27,209 nt of DNA from an uncultured bacterium. Lineage in GTDB: Bacteria > Patescibacteriota > Saccharimonadia > Saccharimonadales > Saccharimonadaceae. Under the pieces are notes generated by a model that was not told the origin of the DNA, searched no databases, and worked only from the letters and a program-made list of their open reading frames with translations. Both the position numbers and the translations under genes were made by a program. This document shows positions 7,750-15,010 of the stretch, piece by piece. The stretch is taken from the NCBI GenBank assembly GCA_937922985.1, contig CALAKV010000017.1, positions 1 through 27,209 on the forward strand. The letters are read 5' to 3'. The stretch's first letter is position 1. The number at the start of each line of letters is the position of its first letter.

Positions 7750-9039
7750 CTATTGAAATGCTACCAGATATGCTACTAATCCAGCACCAGCACCAAGCAT
7801 TAGAATTGCAATTATAGCTAGCACAACACCCCAGCCAGATTTCTTTTTATGCTTAATGGGTGCAGAATATTCATCACTCGAAAGAATCGGTGCCGACATT
7901 TTTGCTCGCCGAAGCTCCTTTGTAATCGTTGCGGATTTTTGCTCATAGTTAGAAACCGGCTTTTTAAATTCGAAACTTTTAGCCTGATTTTGATTTGTAC
8001 CTAATGGTCTTTTTTCAATTTGCGGATTTCGTACGAAAGGTGTTTTTGGCTTTTCAATTTCATCAACAGGCTGAATTATCACCTTTTCCGAGGCTTCATT
8101 TTGTTTTGAATTTTCTTCAACTCTTTCATCAACCTCGAAAATATCTATTCTTTTATTATTTTCTTTTTCTTTGATTTGCTCTGATTGATTTTTTTGCTCA
8201 GTCTTAACTTCAATCTTTGAAGCCTCGGTCTCAGCTTTGCCATCTATCTCTTTTTTAATTTTCTCAGAATTATCAAGCGTAATCGTATTACCGCCAGTTT
8301 TTAAGCTTGAAATTTCTGGCATAACTTTTTCTGGTTCATTTTCGAGATTTAGATTTTCGAAATTTGAACTAGAAACTTTTCGCTCTGAAATTTCAACTGT
8401 ATGTTCACCGTGAAAAACTCGAAGTTTATTGCCATCATCGCCAATTCGATAAACACCAGCATAAAACTCCGCTCGACTTGGTGTGGTAGTTTTTTGCTCC
8501 GCAATATTAATTTCATTTTTTTTAGATTGAACTTCAGTTTCTTTTTTTACTTGAGTCTTTTCATTTTTTGAAACAACTTTTTTTCGAATCGGTGAATTTT
8601 CAAGCTTTTTGATATTTCGAATTGGTTTTTCACCGCCATATGTTTCTAAAATTGGGCTTTCGAAAGCAATTTTCTCTTCTCTTGCCAAAAGTGAAACACC
8701 AAAATTGTCGCGGTGATGTTCTGGTGGAACGGGCACACTAAAATCATCCAAAATTCGAACTCTTGGTTTTTTATAAATAGTTTTTTTCTCATTTTTTGGT
8801 TTTTCAGCAACCTTTTCAACATTTCGAATTTGTACTTTTTCGTTATTTTGATGCAATTGGTTTGCCGACTGCGGAGCTTTTCGTGCAAAAACCATTTTTT
8901 GTTGCTCACGAGAATGCTCAATCTGGCTTTCGATTTTCGAAAAAACCTCATTATTTTTATCTTTCGAATTTGGCACAACACCATTTTCAAGATAGCTTCC
9001 AACTGCTTTATCTAATTCTTCAAAATCTATATCTCGCAT
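7750..9039 (-). CDS. Tail-anchored, highly charged protein of unknown function
   Basis: A 429-aa protein that is mostly low-complexity, Lys/Glu/Ser-rich and probably disordered or coiled, ending in KKKSGWG plus a hydrophobic TM helix (about 403-427, VVLAIIAILMLGAGAGLVAYLV). This predicts a cytoplasmic body anchored by its C-terminus. Local ordered-looking pieces are MRDIDFEELDKAVGSYLENG (1-20) and EFYAGVYRIGDDGNKLRVFHGEHTVEIS in mid-protein. I do not recognise a family. SD AAAAGGA precedes the ATG. It starts 10 nt after tpiA, so it is probably co-transcribed, which need not mean a metabolic role. Confidence 0.75.
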   Translation of the reverse strand: MRDIDFEELDKAVGSYLENGVVPNSKDKNNEVFSKIESQIEHSREQQKMVFARKAPQSANQLHQNNEKVQIRNVEKVAEKPKNEKKTIYKKPRVRILDDFSVPVPPEHHRDNFGVSLLAREEKIAFESPILETYGGEKPIRNIKKLENSPIRKKVVSKNEKTQVKKETEVQSKKNEINIAEQKTTTPSRAEFYAGVYRIGDDGNKLRVFHGEHTVEISERKVSSSNFENLNLENEPEKVMPEISSLKTGGNTITLDNSEKIKKEIDGKAETEASKIEVKTEQKNQSEQIKEKENNKRIDIFEVDERVEENSKQNEASEKVIIQPVDEIEKPKTPFVRNPQIEKRPLGTNQNQAKSFEFKKPVSNYEQKSATITKELRRAKMSAPILSSDEYSAPIKHKKKSGWGVVLAIIAILMLGAGAGLVAYLVAFQ

Positions 9040-9049
9040 ATTTTTCCTT

Positions 9050-9817
9050 TTACTTTTTTATTGTTTCAAAAACTTTTTCTGCAATTTTAGCGAATTTTTC
9101 AACGCTTAAACTTGCTCCGCCAATCAGCAAACCATCTACTCCTTTAATATTTGCATAATCTGTTGCTAATTCTGGCTGAACACTTCCACCATAAACTACT
9201 TGAATATTCTCAGCAGTTTTTGCGCCATAAAGTTGTTTTATTTGATTTCGAATAACTTTTACCGCTTTTCGAATATCATCAGGGTTGGCATTCACGCCAG
9301 TTCCGATCGCCCAAACCGGTTCATACGCAATAATCACTTTCGTAATATCTTCACTCGATACATTTGCAAGCCCGCCAATTAGCTGATCATTTAGAACTAA
9401 ATCAGTTTCATTATGATTTCGCTCATCAGATGTTTCACCAATACACAAAATTGGTCGAATATCGTTTCGAATCGCTGCAGCAACTTTTGCACGTATATCT
9501 TTATCTGTTTCGTGAAAAATATTTCGCCTTTCAGAATGGCCAACTAACGCATATTGGACAATTCCGCGGAGCTGTGAAATTGCTATTTCGCCAGTAAAAG
9601 CTCCGTGATCTCGCCAGTAAAAATTCTGTGCCGCTAACTTAAATTGCCTATGATTAACTTGCAAACTCAAAGATTGCAGAGTGAAAGTTGATGGCGCGAG
9701 AATAATTTCCATTCCACGATGAGCTTGAATTCTATCACTCAATTTATGCAAAAAAATACTCGATTCCTGCATATTTAAGTTCATTTTCCAGTTAGCGATA
9801 ACAAGTTTTTTATCCAT
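9050..9817 (-). CDS. tpiA: Triosephosphate isomerase
   Basis: Interconverts dihydroxyacetone phosphate and glyceraldehyde 3-phosphate in glycolysis. The 255-aa TIM barrel carries the full active site: NWKMN with Lys11, LVGHSERR with His94, and AYEPVWAIGTG with Glu166. The phosphate-gripping loops are CIGET, YGGSVQPE and GLLIGGASL. Length is typical. It lies downstream of pgk, as in many bacteria, but has its own promoter 9 nt before the ATG. The tail-anchored protein gene follows 10 nt after its stop. Confidence 0.97.
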   Translation of the reverse strand: MDKKLVIANWKMNLNMQESSIFLHKLSDRIQAHRGMEIILAPSTFTLQSLSLQVNHRQFKLAAQNFYWRDHGAFTGEIAISQLRGIVQYALVGHSERRNIFHETDKDIRAKVAAAIRNDIRPILCIGETSDERNHNETDLVLNDQLIGGLANVSSEDITKVIIAYEPVWAIGTGVNANPDDIRKAVKVIRNQIKQLYGAKTAENIQVVYGGSVQPELATDYANIKGVDGLLIGGASLSVEKFAKIAEKVFETIKK

Positions 9818-9826
9818 AATACTTTT

Positions 9827-9855
9827 ATTTTATCATTTTATTTTATTTTTGTAAA
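9827..9855 (-). promoter_or_regulatory. tpiA promoter (near-leaderless)
   Basis: On the minus strand, TTTACA (9850-9855), 17 nt, then TGA-TAAAAT (-10 at 9827-9832). Nine nt separate the -10 from the tpiA ATG, with no SD. Confidence 0.6.
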
Positions 9856-9858
9856 TTC

Positions 9859-11175
9859 TTATGCTTTATTTTCTAGAACTTCAAATCCTGGTAAAATTTC
9901 GCCACTCATCAATTCAAGAGCTGCACCACCACCAGTTGAAATTAATGAAAAATCTGCATTTTCCGCATTTTGACTCGACCAATCTAAAACGAAAGTTGAA
10001 GTGTCGCCACCGCCAACTATTGATTTTGCACCATTTTTTGTAGCTTTCGAAATTGCAGAACAAGTTTGAGAAGAACCTTTTGCAAAATTGTCAAATTCAG
10101 CATAACCAATTGTTCCATTCCAAACTATCATTTTTGCATTTAAAATTTCATTTTCAATTCGCTGAATCGATTTCTCTCCTAAATCAAGAACAATTTCATT
10201 TTCTAAGACAGCCGTAACAGGTTTTTCAATTCTCTCAGCATCTTTTGAAAACTCACTCGCCACAGCAACATCTTCTGGCAAAATTATGAAACTTCGCAAA
10301 CTATTAAACCCAACTTTTCGCTCCGCAAGCTCAAAAATCTGCTCAATAATCTCATTTTGACCATCTTCAATTCGGCTTTTTCCAACTTCAACATTTAAAT
10401 ATTTTAAAAAAGTGTTCGCCATAGCTCCAGCTACGATAATTTTATCAGCTCGCTCAATAAATTTCTCAATTAATGGTAATTTGTCAGATATTTTCGCACC
10501 ACCCATTACCGCCACAAATGGTCTTTCGGGATTCTTAAAAGCTTGCAAGATTGTCGAGTATTCTTTTTCAAGCAACAAACCAGCTACGCTTGGCATTTTT
10601 TTGGCAATTTCACTAGTTGAGGTATGCTCACGATGGATAACGCCAAAACCATCTTGCACAAATAAGTCCGCACCAGTAACCTGTGCTAACGCTTCCGCAA
10701 ATTCTGGTAAATTATTTTTTTCAGCCTTCGAAAAACGCAAATTCTCTAACATTTCAATCTTGTAATCATCGTTTGCATCTTTCATTGAAACCGAATATCG
10801 TGTTCGTGGAAATATTGGCGTAGTATGAAAATTCATCGGAAAATTCAAGCCCTCAGCCTGTAGAAGCTCACGCAAATTATTAAAAACTGGTCGCAAAGAA
10901 TATTTTCGAGTTCCATTAGGCAAATGTTCAAGTTCATCTAAATCAGCAATTCCTTCAACCGATTTTGGTCGCCCCATATGCGAAATAATAATTATTTTTT
11001 TAACCCCTCGTTCAATCAGATTTTTCATTGTTGGTAAACTCGCCCGAATTCGATAATTATTCAAAATCTTCGCCGAACCACTTTCTGAGTATTTAATAGG
11101 TACGTTATAATCTGCACGAAGTAAAATTACTTTTCCTTGCACATCAACGTCATTTATAGTTTTTTTGTTAAACAT
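9859..11175 (-). CDS. pgk: Phosphoglycerate kinase
   Basis: Transfers phosphate between 1,3-bisphosphoglycerate and ADP. The N-lobe shows LLRADYNVP (variant of RxDxNVP), ISHMGRP, LENLRF and FVQDGFGVIHREHTS. The C-lobe shows VMGGAKISDKL, the WNGTIGYAEF loop, SIVGGGDT and STGGGAALELMSG. At 438 aa it is about 40 residues longer than typical; the extra sequence sits in the N-lobe after GRP and around RTRYSVSMKDAN. SD AAGGA precedes the ATG, and a TAAAAT -10 lies at 11200-11205, so unlike tpiA it has a short SD-bearing leader. tpiA follows 41 nt downstream. Confidence 0.96.
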   Translation of the reverse strand: MFNKKTINDVDVQGKVILLRADYNVPIKYSESGSAKILNNYRIRASLPTMKNLIERGVKKIIIISHMGRPKSVEGIADLDELEHLPNGTRKYSLRPVFNNLRELLQAEGLNFPMNFHTTPIFPRTRYSVSMKDANDDYKIEMLENLRFSKAEKNNLPEFAEALAQVTGADLFVQDGFGVIHREHTSTSEIAKKMPSVAGLLLEKEYSTILQAFKNPERPFVAVMGGAKISDKLPLIEKFIERADKIIVAGAMANTFLKYLNVEVGKSRIEDGQNEIIEQIFELAERKVGFNSLRSFIILPEDVAVASEFSKDAERIEKPVTAVLENEIVLDLGEKSIQRIENEILNAKMIVWNGTIGYAEFDNFAKGSSQTCSAISKATKNGAKSIVGGGDTSTFVLDWSSQNAENADFSLISTGGGAALELMSGEILPGFEVLENKA

Positions 11176-11348
11176 TTTGTTCCTTTTTATTTTGAAAATA
11201 TTTTACACAATTTTAACATAAACTCATTAATTATTCAACTATTTTATTTCATAGGCTATATATTCTATATTACTAAAAAATAGCAAAACTCTGCTCCAGC
11301 CATACCCAACTCTATAAAATATATTGCACCAATTAAGCAATAAAACTA

Positions 11349-11377
11349 TTGACATATAAATGATTTTGTGCTATAAT
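11349..11377 (+). promoter_or_regulatory. Consensus promoter of the orphan short transcript
   Basis: A perfect TTGACA (11349-11354), 17-nt spacer, then TGC-TATAAT (11372-11377): an ideal sigma-70 promoter with extended -10. The start would be near 11384. The string TTTTGTGCTATAAT is repeated at the promoter near 14.86 kb. Confidence 0.85.
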
Positions 11378-11383
11378 GATAAC

Positions 11384-11428
11384 ATAATCATCCAAAAAAT
11401 AAAAAGTATCAAAATAAAAAATGATTAT
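11384..11428 (+). promoter_or_regulatory. 5' leader stem of the orphan transcript
   Basis: ATAATCAT (11384-11391) and ATGATTAT (11421-11428) are perfect 8-nt inverted repeats. The first copy lies at the predicted 5' end of the RNA and the second just before the SD (AAAGGA, 11431-11436). The A-rich loop between them is unstructured. This could stabilise the 5' end or limit ribosome access. Confidence 0.4.
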
Positions 11429-11442
11429 AGAAAGGAAACATT

Positions 11443-11517
11443 TTGTTTAAAGTTATTCGAGTAAACCAATCTGAAGAATCTTATTCAGTGAACGTTCGAA
11501 CAAGTCGCGAAAAATAA
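11443..11517 (+). CDS. Putative 24-aa protein (TTG start)
   Basis: A TTG codon lies 6 nt after GAAAGGA and opens a 24-codon frame, FKVIRVNQSEESYSVNVRTSREK after the first residue, ending in TAA 20 nt before the terminator stem. The alternating hydrophobic/polar pattern (VIRV, YSVNV) suggests beta structure. It is the only sizeable frame in a transcription unit of about 190 nt that has its own consensus promoter and terminator. The unit could equally be a small RNA. No family is recognised. Confidence 0.4.
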   Translation: MFKVIRVNQSEESYSVNVRTSREK

Positions 11518-11537
11518 TTAAGACTTTCAAAAACCCA

Positions 11538-11569
11538 AAAAATCGCCCGCTGTCCTTGGGGCGATTTTT
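11538..11569. terminator. Strong bidirectional terminator
   Basis: An 11-bp perfect stem, AAAAATCGCCC (11538-11548) with GGGCGATTTTT (11559-11569), and a 10-nt loop. T-runs follow in both directions, closing the orphan short transcript (plus) and typA (minus). Confidence 0.85.
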
Positions 11570-11597
11570 AAATATTTCAATAAATTGTCAAGCATTA

Positions 11598-13424
11598 TTA
11601 TTTAGTAGATTTTGCCATTCGTTTGCGCTCATTTGAATCAAGATGGCGTTTTCGAAGACGCAAATTCTGTGGTGTAGCTTCAAGAAGTTCATCATCTTCA
11701 ATAAAATCAATACACTGCTCAAGACTTAACTGAGTAAATGGTGTTAGCTGAACCGCGCCATCAGAAGATTTTGAACGCATATTTGTGAGGTGTTTTTCTT
11801 TCACAACATTAATTTCTAGGTCTTCTTGGCGATTATTCAAACCAACAATCATTCCGGCATAGACTTCAGTTCCCGGGCCGATAAATAATTCGCCACGACT
11901 CTCCGCGCTTTGAAGTGCATAAGGTGTTGATACTCCTTTTTCGAAAGCGATTAATACACCATTTCGGCTTGAAGGAATTTTAGCTCCCATCTCTTGATAA
12001 CCATATGGCAAGCTATTCATAATAATAGTGCCTTTCGTAGCGGTTAGCATTAGATTTCGAAGACCAATCATTGCGCGCGTTGTAATAATATAAGTTAAGC
12101 GAGTAGCTCCTGTTGGTAGGCTTTCTTGGGCACGCATTTCCGCTCGGCGGGCCCCCATCTCTTGGCTCACCGCACCAACAAATTCGGGCGCTACTTCAAT
12201 AATTAATTCTTCAACTGGCTCTTTTTCAATACCATCTTCTTGAATTGTAACCACTTGCGGGCGACCAACTTCAAACTCAAAGCCCTCACGGCGCAAGGTT
12301 TCAATCAAAACAGAAAGGTGAAGTTCACCACGGCCTGAAATAATGAAGCCAATTCCGCTTTCTTTAACTTGTAGCGAAACATTTGTCTCTAGCTCTTTCT
12401 TTAGTCGATCACCAATTTGGCGTGAAGTTGTGAACTCGCCTTCACGACCTTTCATTGGGCTGGTGTTTGGGCCAAGATACATCGAAAGAGTTGGCTTTTC
12501 AACCTCAATTGTCGGCAAAGCTTCAGAATTATTTACATCAGCCAAGGTTTCACCAATTTCAGCTTCAGAAACACCTGTGATAGCTACGATATCTCCAGCA
12601 AAGGCTTCTTGAATTTCCTCACGGTTCAAACCACGGTATGCAAAGAGTTTATCAATTTTAGCCTTTTTAACCGTGCCGTCTCGCTTAATTAACGCAATTT
12701 GCTCGCCAGATTTTACTTTTCCGCGAGAAATTCGCCCAATCGCATATTTTCCCAAGAAATTATCATAAGTCAAAGAAGTCACAAGCAATTGAAAATCACC
12801 TTCAAGCTCAACTTTTGGCGCAGGAATTTCGTTAATAATCGCATCAAAAATCGGCTCAAAATTTGCATCTGCCTCAGGATTTTCTGGCACTTCAGGCCAA
12901 GCTTTGCCATCGCGCCCAATTGCATAATAAGTTGGATACAGCAACTGATCGTCATTCGTAGCAAGTTCCAAAAATAAGTCTGAAACCTCATCATTCACTT
13001 CTGTAATTCGACGAGCTGGTTTATCAATTTTATTCACCACCACAATCGGCTTTAAGCCAAGTTCAAGAGCTTTCGAAAGAACGAATTTAGTTTGTGGCAT
13101 TGGGCCTTCTTGAGCATCCACCACCAAAATCACGCCATCCGCCATATTTAGCGTGCGTTCAACCTCACCAGAAAAATCAGCATGCCCCGGAGTATCAATA
13201 ATATTAATTTTATAATCACCATGATAAATTGACGTCTGCTTTGCAGTAATCGTAATCCCGCGCTCTGATTCTTGATCGCCTGAGTCCATCAAAAGTGTTT
13301 GACTCATTTCAGCCTGATTCTCGCGAAAGGTATTGCTCTGTTTTAAAAGACCATCCACTAAAGTTGTTTTTCCGTGGTCGACGTGAGCAATAATCGCTAC
13401 ATTTCGAATATTTTCCGATTTCAT
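11598..13424 (-). CDS. typA: Translational GTPase TypA/BipA
   Basis: A ribosome-associated GTPase of the EF-G-like family, involved in ribosome assembly and stress adaptation in other bacteria. The 608-aa protein has G1 AHVDHGKTTLV, the switch I region ESERGITITAKQTS, G3 DTPGHADF, G4 NKIDKP, then domain II, the EF-G III/V-like domains (VGRPQVVTIQ, EEPVEELIIEVAPEFVGAV) and the TypA-specific C-terminus (SRGELFIGPGTEVYAGMIVG, MRSKSSDGAVQLTPF). Length is normal. It has a leader of roughly 15 nt with AGAGAAAG as SD and a TATAAT further upstream. The terminator at 11538-11569 lies about 30 nt downstream. Confidence 0.97.
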   Translation of the reverse strand: MKSENIRNVAIIAHVDHGKTTLVDGLLKQSNTFRENQAEMSQTLLMDSGDQESERGITITAKQTSIYHGDYKINIIDTPGHADFSGEVERTLNMADGVILVVDAQEGPMPQTKFVLSKALELGLKPIVVVNKIDKPARRITEVNDEVSDLFLELATNDDQLLYPTYYAIGRDGKAWPEVPENPEADANFEPIFDAIINEIPAPKVELEGDFQLLVTSLTYDNFLGKYAIGRISRGKVKSGEQIALIKRDGTVKKAKIDKLFAYRGLNREEIQEAFAGDIVAITGVSEAEIGETLADVNNSEALPTIEVEKPTLSMYLGPNTSPMKGREGEFTTSRQIGDRLKKELETNVSLQVKESGIGFIISGRGELHLSVLIETLRREGFEFEVGRPQVVTIQEDGIEKEPVEELIIEVAPEFVGAVSQEMGARRAEMRAQESLPTGATRLTYIITTRAMIGLRNLMLTATKGTIIMNSLPYGYQEMGAKIPSSRNGVLIAFEKGVSTPYALQSAESRGELFIGPGTEVYAGMIVGLNNRQEDLEINVVKEKHLTNMRSKSSDGAVQLTPFTQLSLEQCIDFIEDDELLEATPQNLRLRKRHLDSNERKRMAKSTK

Positions 13425-13496
13425 ATTTTCTTTCTCTTAAAAATTATTATAAAACTTTAAATATTCTACCATTTTTCTCACTAAAAATCAACCAAA

Positions 13497-13946
13497 CTAT
13501 TTAGAGAAATTGCGCCACCAAAGAATTTTATTCGCAATATTAAATAGCCATTTCACTCGCCGATTATAATTCAAAATTATCAAATGCGTGTGCTGATGCT
13601 TAACAGTTTTTCGAACATTTTGCGCCGCACGAGCGTAAATTGAAAAACCCTGAGCTTCATATTTTGACAAAATTTCAAAATACTCTTCTTTTTCTGCTGA
13701 CGAAAAATTACTAATTGTATCTGTAAATTTCTTCGGAATCAGGAGTAAATGTTTCTCAACTTCAAAACCATCCCAAATCTGATACGGAAACAGGTTTTCA
13801 ACCAGCACAAAATGCTCAAATTTTTCTACAACCGAGTCATCACGCATCACTCTGTCATAAAAATTATAATCTTCGCCCTCGTGTTTTTTATTTTCTGCGT
13901 ATTTTTCATATTTTTTACCAACCCCATTAGGTTTTCGCGTATCCAT
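13497..13946 (-). CDS. HIT-family nucleotide hydrolase/transferase-like protein
   Basis: A 149-aa protein with the histidine-triad signature KHQHTHLIIL (His117, His119, His121), which forms the active site of HIT proteins acting on nucleoside phosphates. Upstream elements typical of the fold are FEHFVLVENLFPYQIWDG (substrate strand region) and HLLLIPKKFTDTISN. The C-terminal WLFNIANKILWW is a hydrophobic/aromatic tail that may touch a membrane. SD AAAGG lies upstream of the ATG, and a TATAAT sits about 20 nt before it. It is 72 nt upstream of typA on the same strand. Substrate unknown. Confidence 0.85.
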   Translation of the reverse strand: MDTRKPNGVGKKYEKYAENKKHEGEDYNFYDRVMRDDSVVEKFEHFVLVENLFPYQIWDGFEVEKHLLLIPKKFTDTISNFSSAEKEEYFEILSKYEAQGFSIYARAAQNVRKTVKHQHTHLIILNYNRRVKWLFNIANKILWWRNFSK

Positions 13947-14033
13947 TATTTTTATTTTACCTTTCGATTATACACATTTATCTAAATAATATTAACATAA
14001 CTTTAATATTTTTTCAAAAAATGAAAAAAGTTG

Positions 14034-14062
14034 TTGACTTTACAAAAAAAGTCTGCTAGAAT
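14034..14062 (+). promoter_or_regulatory. tRNA-Val promoter
   Basis: TTGACT (14034-14039), 17 nt, TGC-TAGAAT (14057-14062). The expected start is a few bases before the tRNA 5' end at 14074. Confidence 0.75.
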
Positions 14063-14073
14063 AGTAATTGTTC

Positions 14074-14150
14074 GGGTGATTAGCTCAGTTGGCTAGAGCA
14101 TCTCGTTTACACCGAGAGGGTCTGGGGTTCGAGTCCCTAATCACCCACCA
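14074..14150 (+). tRNA. tRNA-Val (anticodon TAC)
   Basis: A complete 77-nt cloverleaf. The acceptor stem is GGGTGAT/ATCACCC, with D-arm GCTC/GAGC, anticodon arm TCTCG-TTTACAC-CGAGA with anticodon TAC, a 5-nt variable loop, the T-loop TTCGAGT and an encoded CCA end. It reads GTA and other GTN codons. It is a single-gene unit with its own promoter and terminator. Confidence 0.97.
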
Positions 14151-14165
14151 ATTGAAATTATATCG

Positions 14166-14197
14166 AAAAGCTTCAGTTTTGGAGCTTTTTTCTTTTT
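14166..14197 (+). terminator. Terminator after tRNA-Val
   Basis: AAAAGCTTC (14166-14174) pairs with GGAGCTTTT (14181-14189) with one G-U pair, followed by a T-rich run. Confidence 0.7.
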
Positions 14198-14213
14198 TCG
14201 AAATCTTAACTTA

Positions 14214-14242
14214 TTGACTTTTTTAGTTTTTTATGTTATTAT
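14214..14242 (+). promoter_or_regulatory. Promoter of the small multi-TM protein gene
   Basis: TTGACT (14214-14219), 17 nt, TGT-TATTAT (14237-14242). The predicted start near 14249 lies downstream of the upstream in-frame ATG at 14233, so that ATG cannot be the start codon of this transcript. Confidence 0.65.
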
Positions 14243-14307
14243 ATAAGCATTCTAGTACATTTCTATACTGGGCTAGAAAATCTTTGATGAAAGAGGGGTT
14301 GAAAAAA

Positions 14308-14757
14308 ATGATCAACCTTATAACAAATTGGATTCTTTCCTTTTTAAGCTTGCTAGACTTCTTATCGTTTGGAATTTTAGATAACATTGCGGTTATCTAT
14401 TCAATTCTAATCATTACAAGTTTTATAGTTTTTGTTAAACTTGAAGCAACAATTAAGATTTGTGATGTCTGGAAAAAAGCGGGCATTATTCCTAAGGGGC
14501 TAATAATGATTGGGTTAATTTTTAACACCCTACCCCAATGGTATCTTTGGTTAATTGGACTATGCTTTATTGCGTTGGCGTATTTTTTAACGCCATCTAA
14601 TGCATCAAAAGAACCAGAAGAGCCATCAATTTTAGCAAAAATTCACGATATTCTAATGGAGGAATATCGTAAAAAGGGCTTAAAAAATTCTTCTAAAAAG
14701 CTAGAGAAGCCAAAGAGTCGGAAGTTTCCACCTCGTAATCTTCCGCCAGTACAATAA
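14308..14757 (+). CDS. 149-aa multi-pass membrane protein, function unknown
   Basis: I place the start at the ATG at 14308, which follows AGAGGGG (14292-14298) by 9 nt. The in-frame ATG at 14233 lies inside the promoter. The protein has about three or four hydrophobic helices (ITNWILSFLSLLDFL, IAVIYSILIITSFIVFV, GLIMIGLIFNTL, WYLWLIGLCFIALAYFL) and then a polar cytoplasmic-looking tail with EEPSILAKIHDILMEEYRKKG, ending in a basic, Pro-rich segment (SRKFPPRNLPPVQ). No family is recognised. It lies between tRNA-Val and the surface-protein genes, with its own promoter and terminator. Confidence 0.65.
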   Translation: MINLITNWILSFLSLLDFLSFGILDNIAVIYSILIITSFIVFVKLEATIKICDVWKKAGIIPKGLIMIGLIFNTLPQWYLWLIGLCFIALAYFLTPSNASKEPEEPSILAKIHDILMEEYRKKGLKNSSKKLEKPKSRKFPPRNLPPVQ

Positions 14758-14760
14758 TAA

Positions 14761-14790
14761 ATCACCTTTTCGAAGGTGATTTTTCTTTAT
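14761..14790 (+). terminator. Terminator of the multi-TM protein gene
   Basis: ATCACCTT (14761-14768) pairs with AAGGTGAT (14773-14780) around a TTCG-containing loop, followed by TTTTCTTTATT. The loop is centred on a TTCGAA. Confidence 0.75.
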
Positions 14791-14843
14791 TTTTTCAAAA
14801 AAATTAAAGCGCTTGCGTTTATTTAATATATATTATATGCTTA

Positions 14844-14872
14844 TTGACTTTTTTATACTTTTGTGCTATAAT
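14844..14872 (+). promoter_or_regulatory. Promoter of the proline-rich surface protein
   Basis: TTGACT (14844-14849), 17 nt, TGC-TATAAT (14867-14872). The core TTTTGTGCTATAAT is identical to that of the orphan-transcript promoter at 11.37 kb. Confidence 0.8.
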
Positions 14873-14880
14873 TCTAGCAG

Positions 14881-14983
14881 TTGACATATCATAATCAGCA
14901 GATCTGTCAATGAAGCTTAAAAATCGGGTTATTATGAGGTATGAATCGTGATGCCTCAGTGTTCATTATTATTCCGATAATAA
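14881..14983 (+). promoter_or_regulatory. Structured 5' leader of the surface-protein mRNA
   Basis: Three potential hairpins lie in the ~130-nt leader. TTGACA (14881-14886) pairs with TGTCAA (14905-14910). TGAGGTAT (14935-14942) pairs with ATGCCTCA (14951-14958). TTATTAT (14966-14972) pairs with ATAATAA (14977-14983) around TCCG. The strong SD follows at about 14996-15005. The leader is long compared with the housekeeping genes here, so RNA stability or translational control is plausible but unproven. It does not match a riboswitch I know. Confidence 0.45.
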
Positions 14984-15010
14984 AAATCAAACGAAAGGAA
15001 GGTGGAAAAA

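Noticed and set aside
2034..10765. Long open frames antisense to ftsA-like, alaS, tpiA, pgk and others
   Set aside because: They are mirror frames of well-identified genes and show no SD, promoter or family motifs of their own.
14233..14307. Longer N-terminus for the multi-TM protein, starting at the ATG at 14233
   Set aside because: This ATG lies between the -35 and -10 of the promoter; the ATG at 14308 has a good SD.
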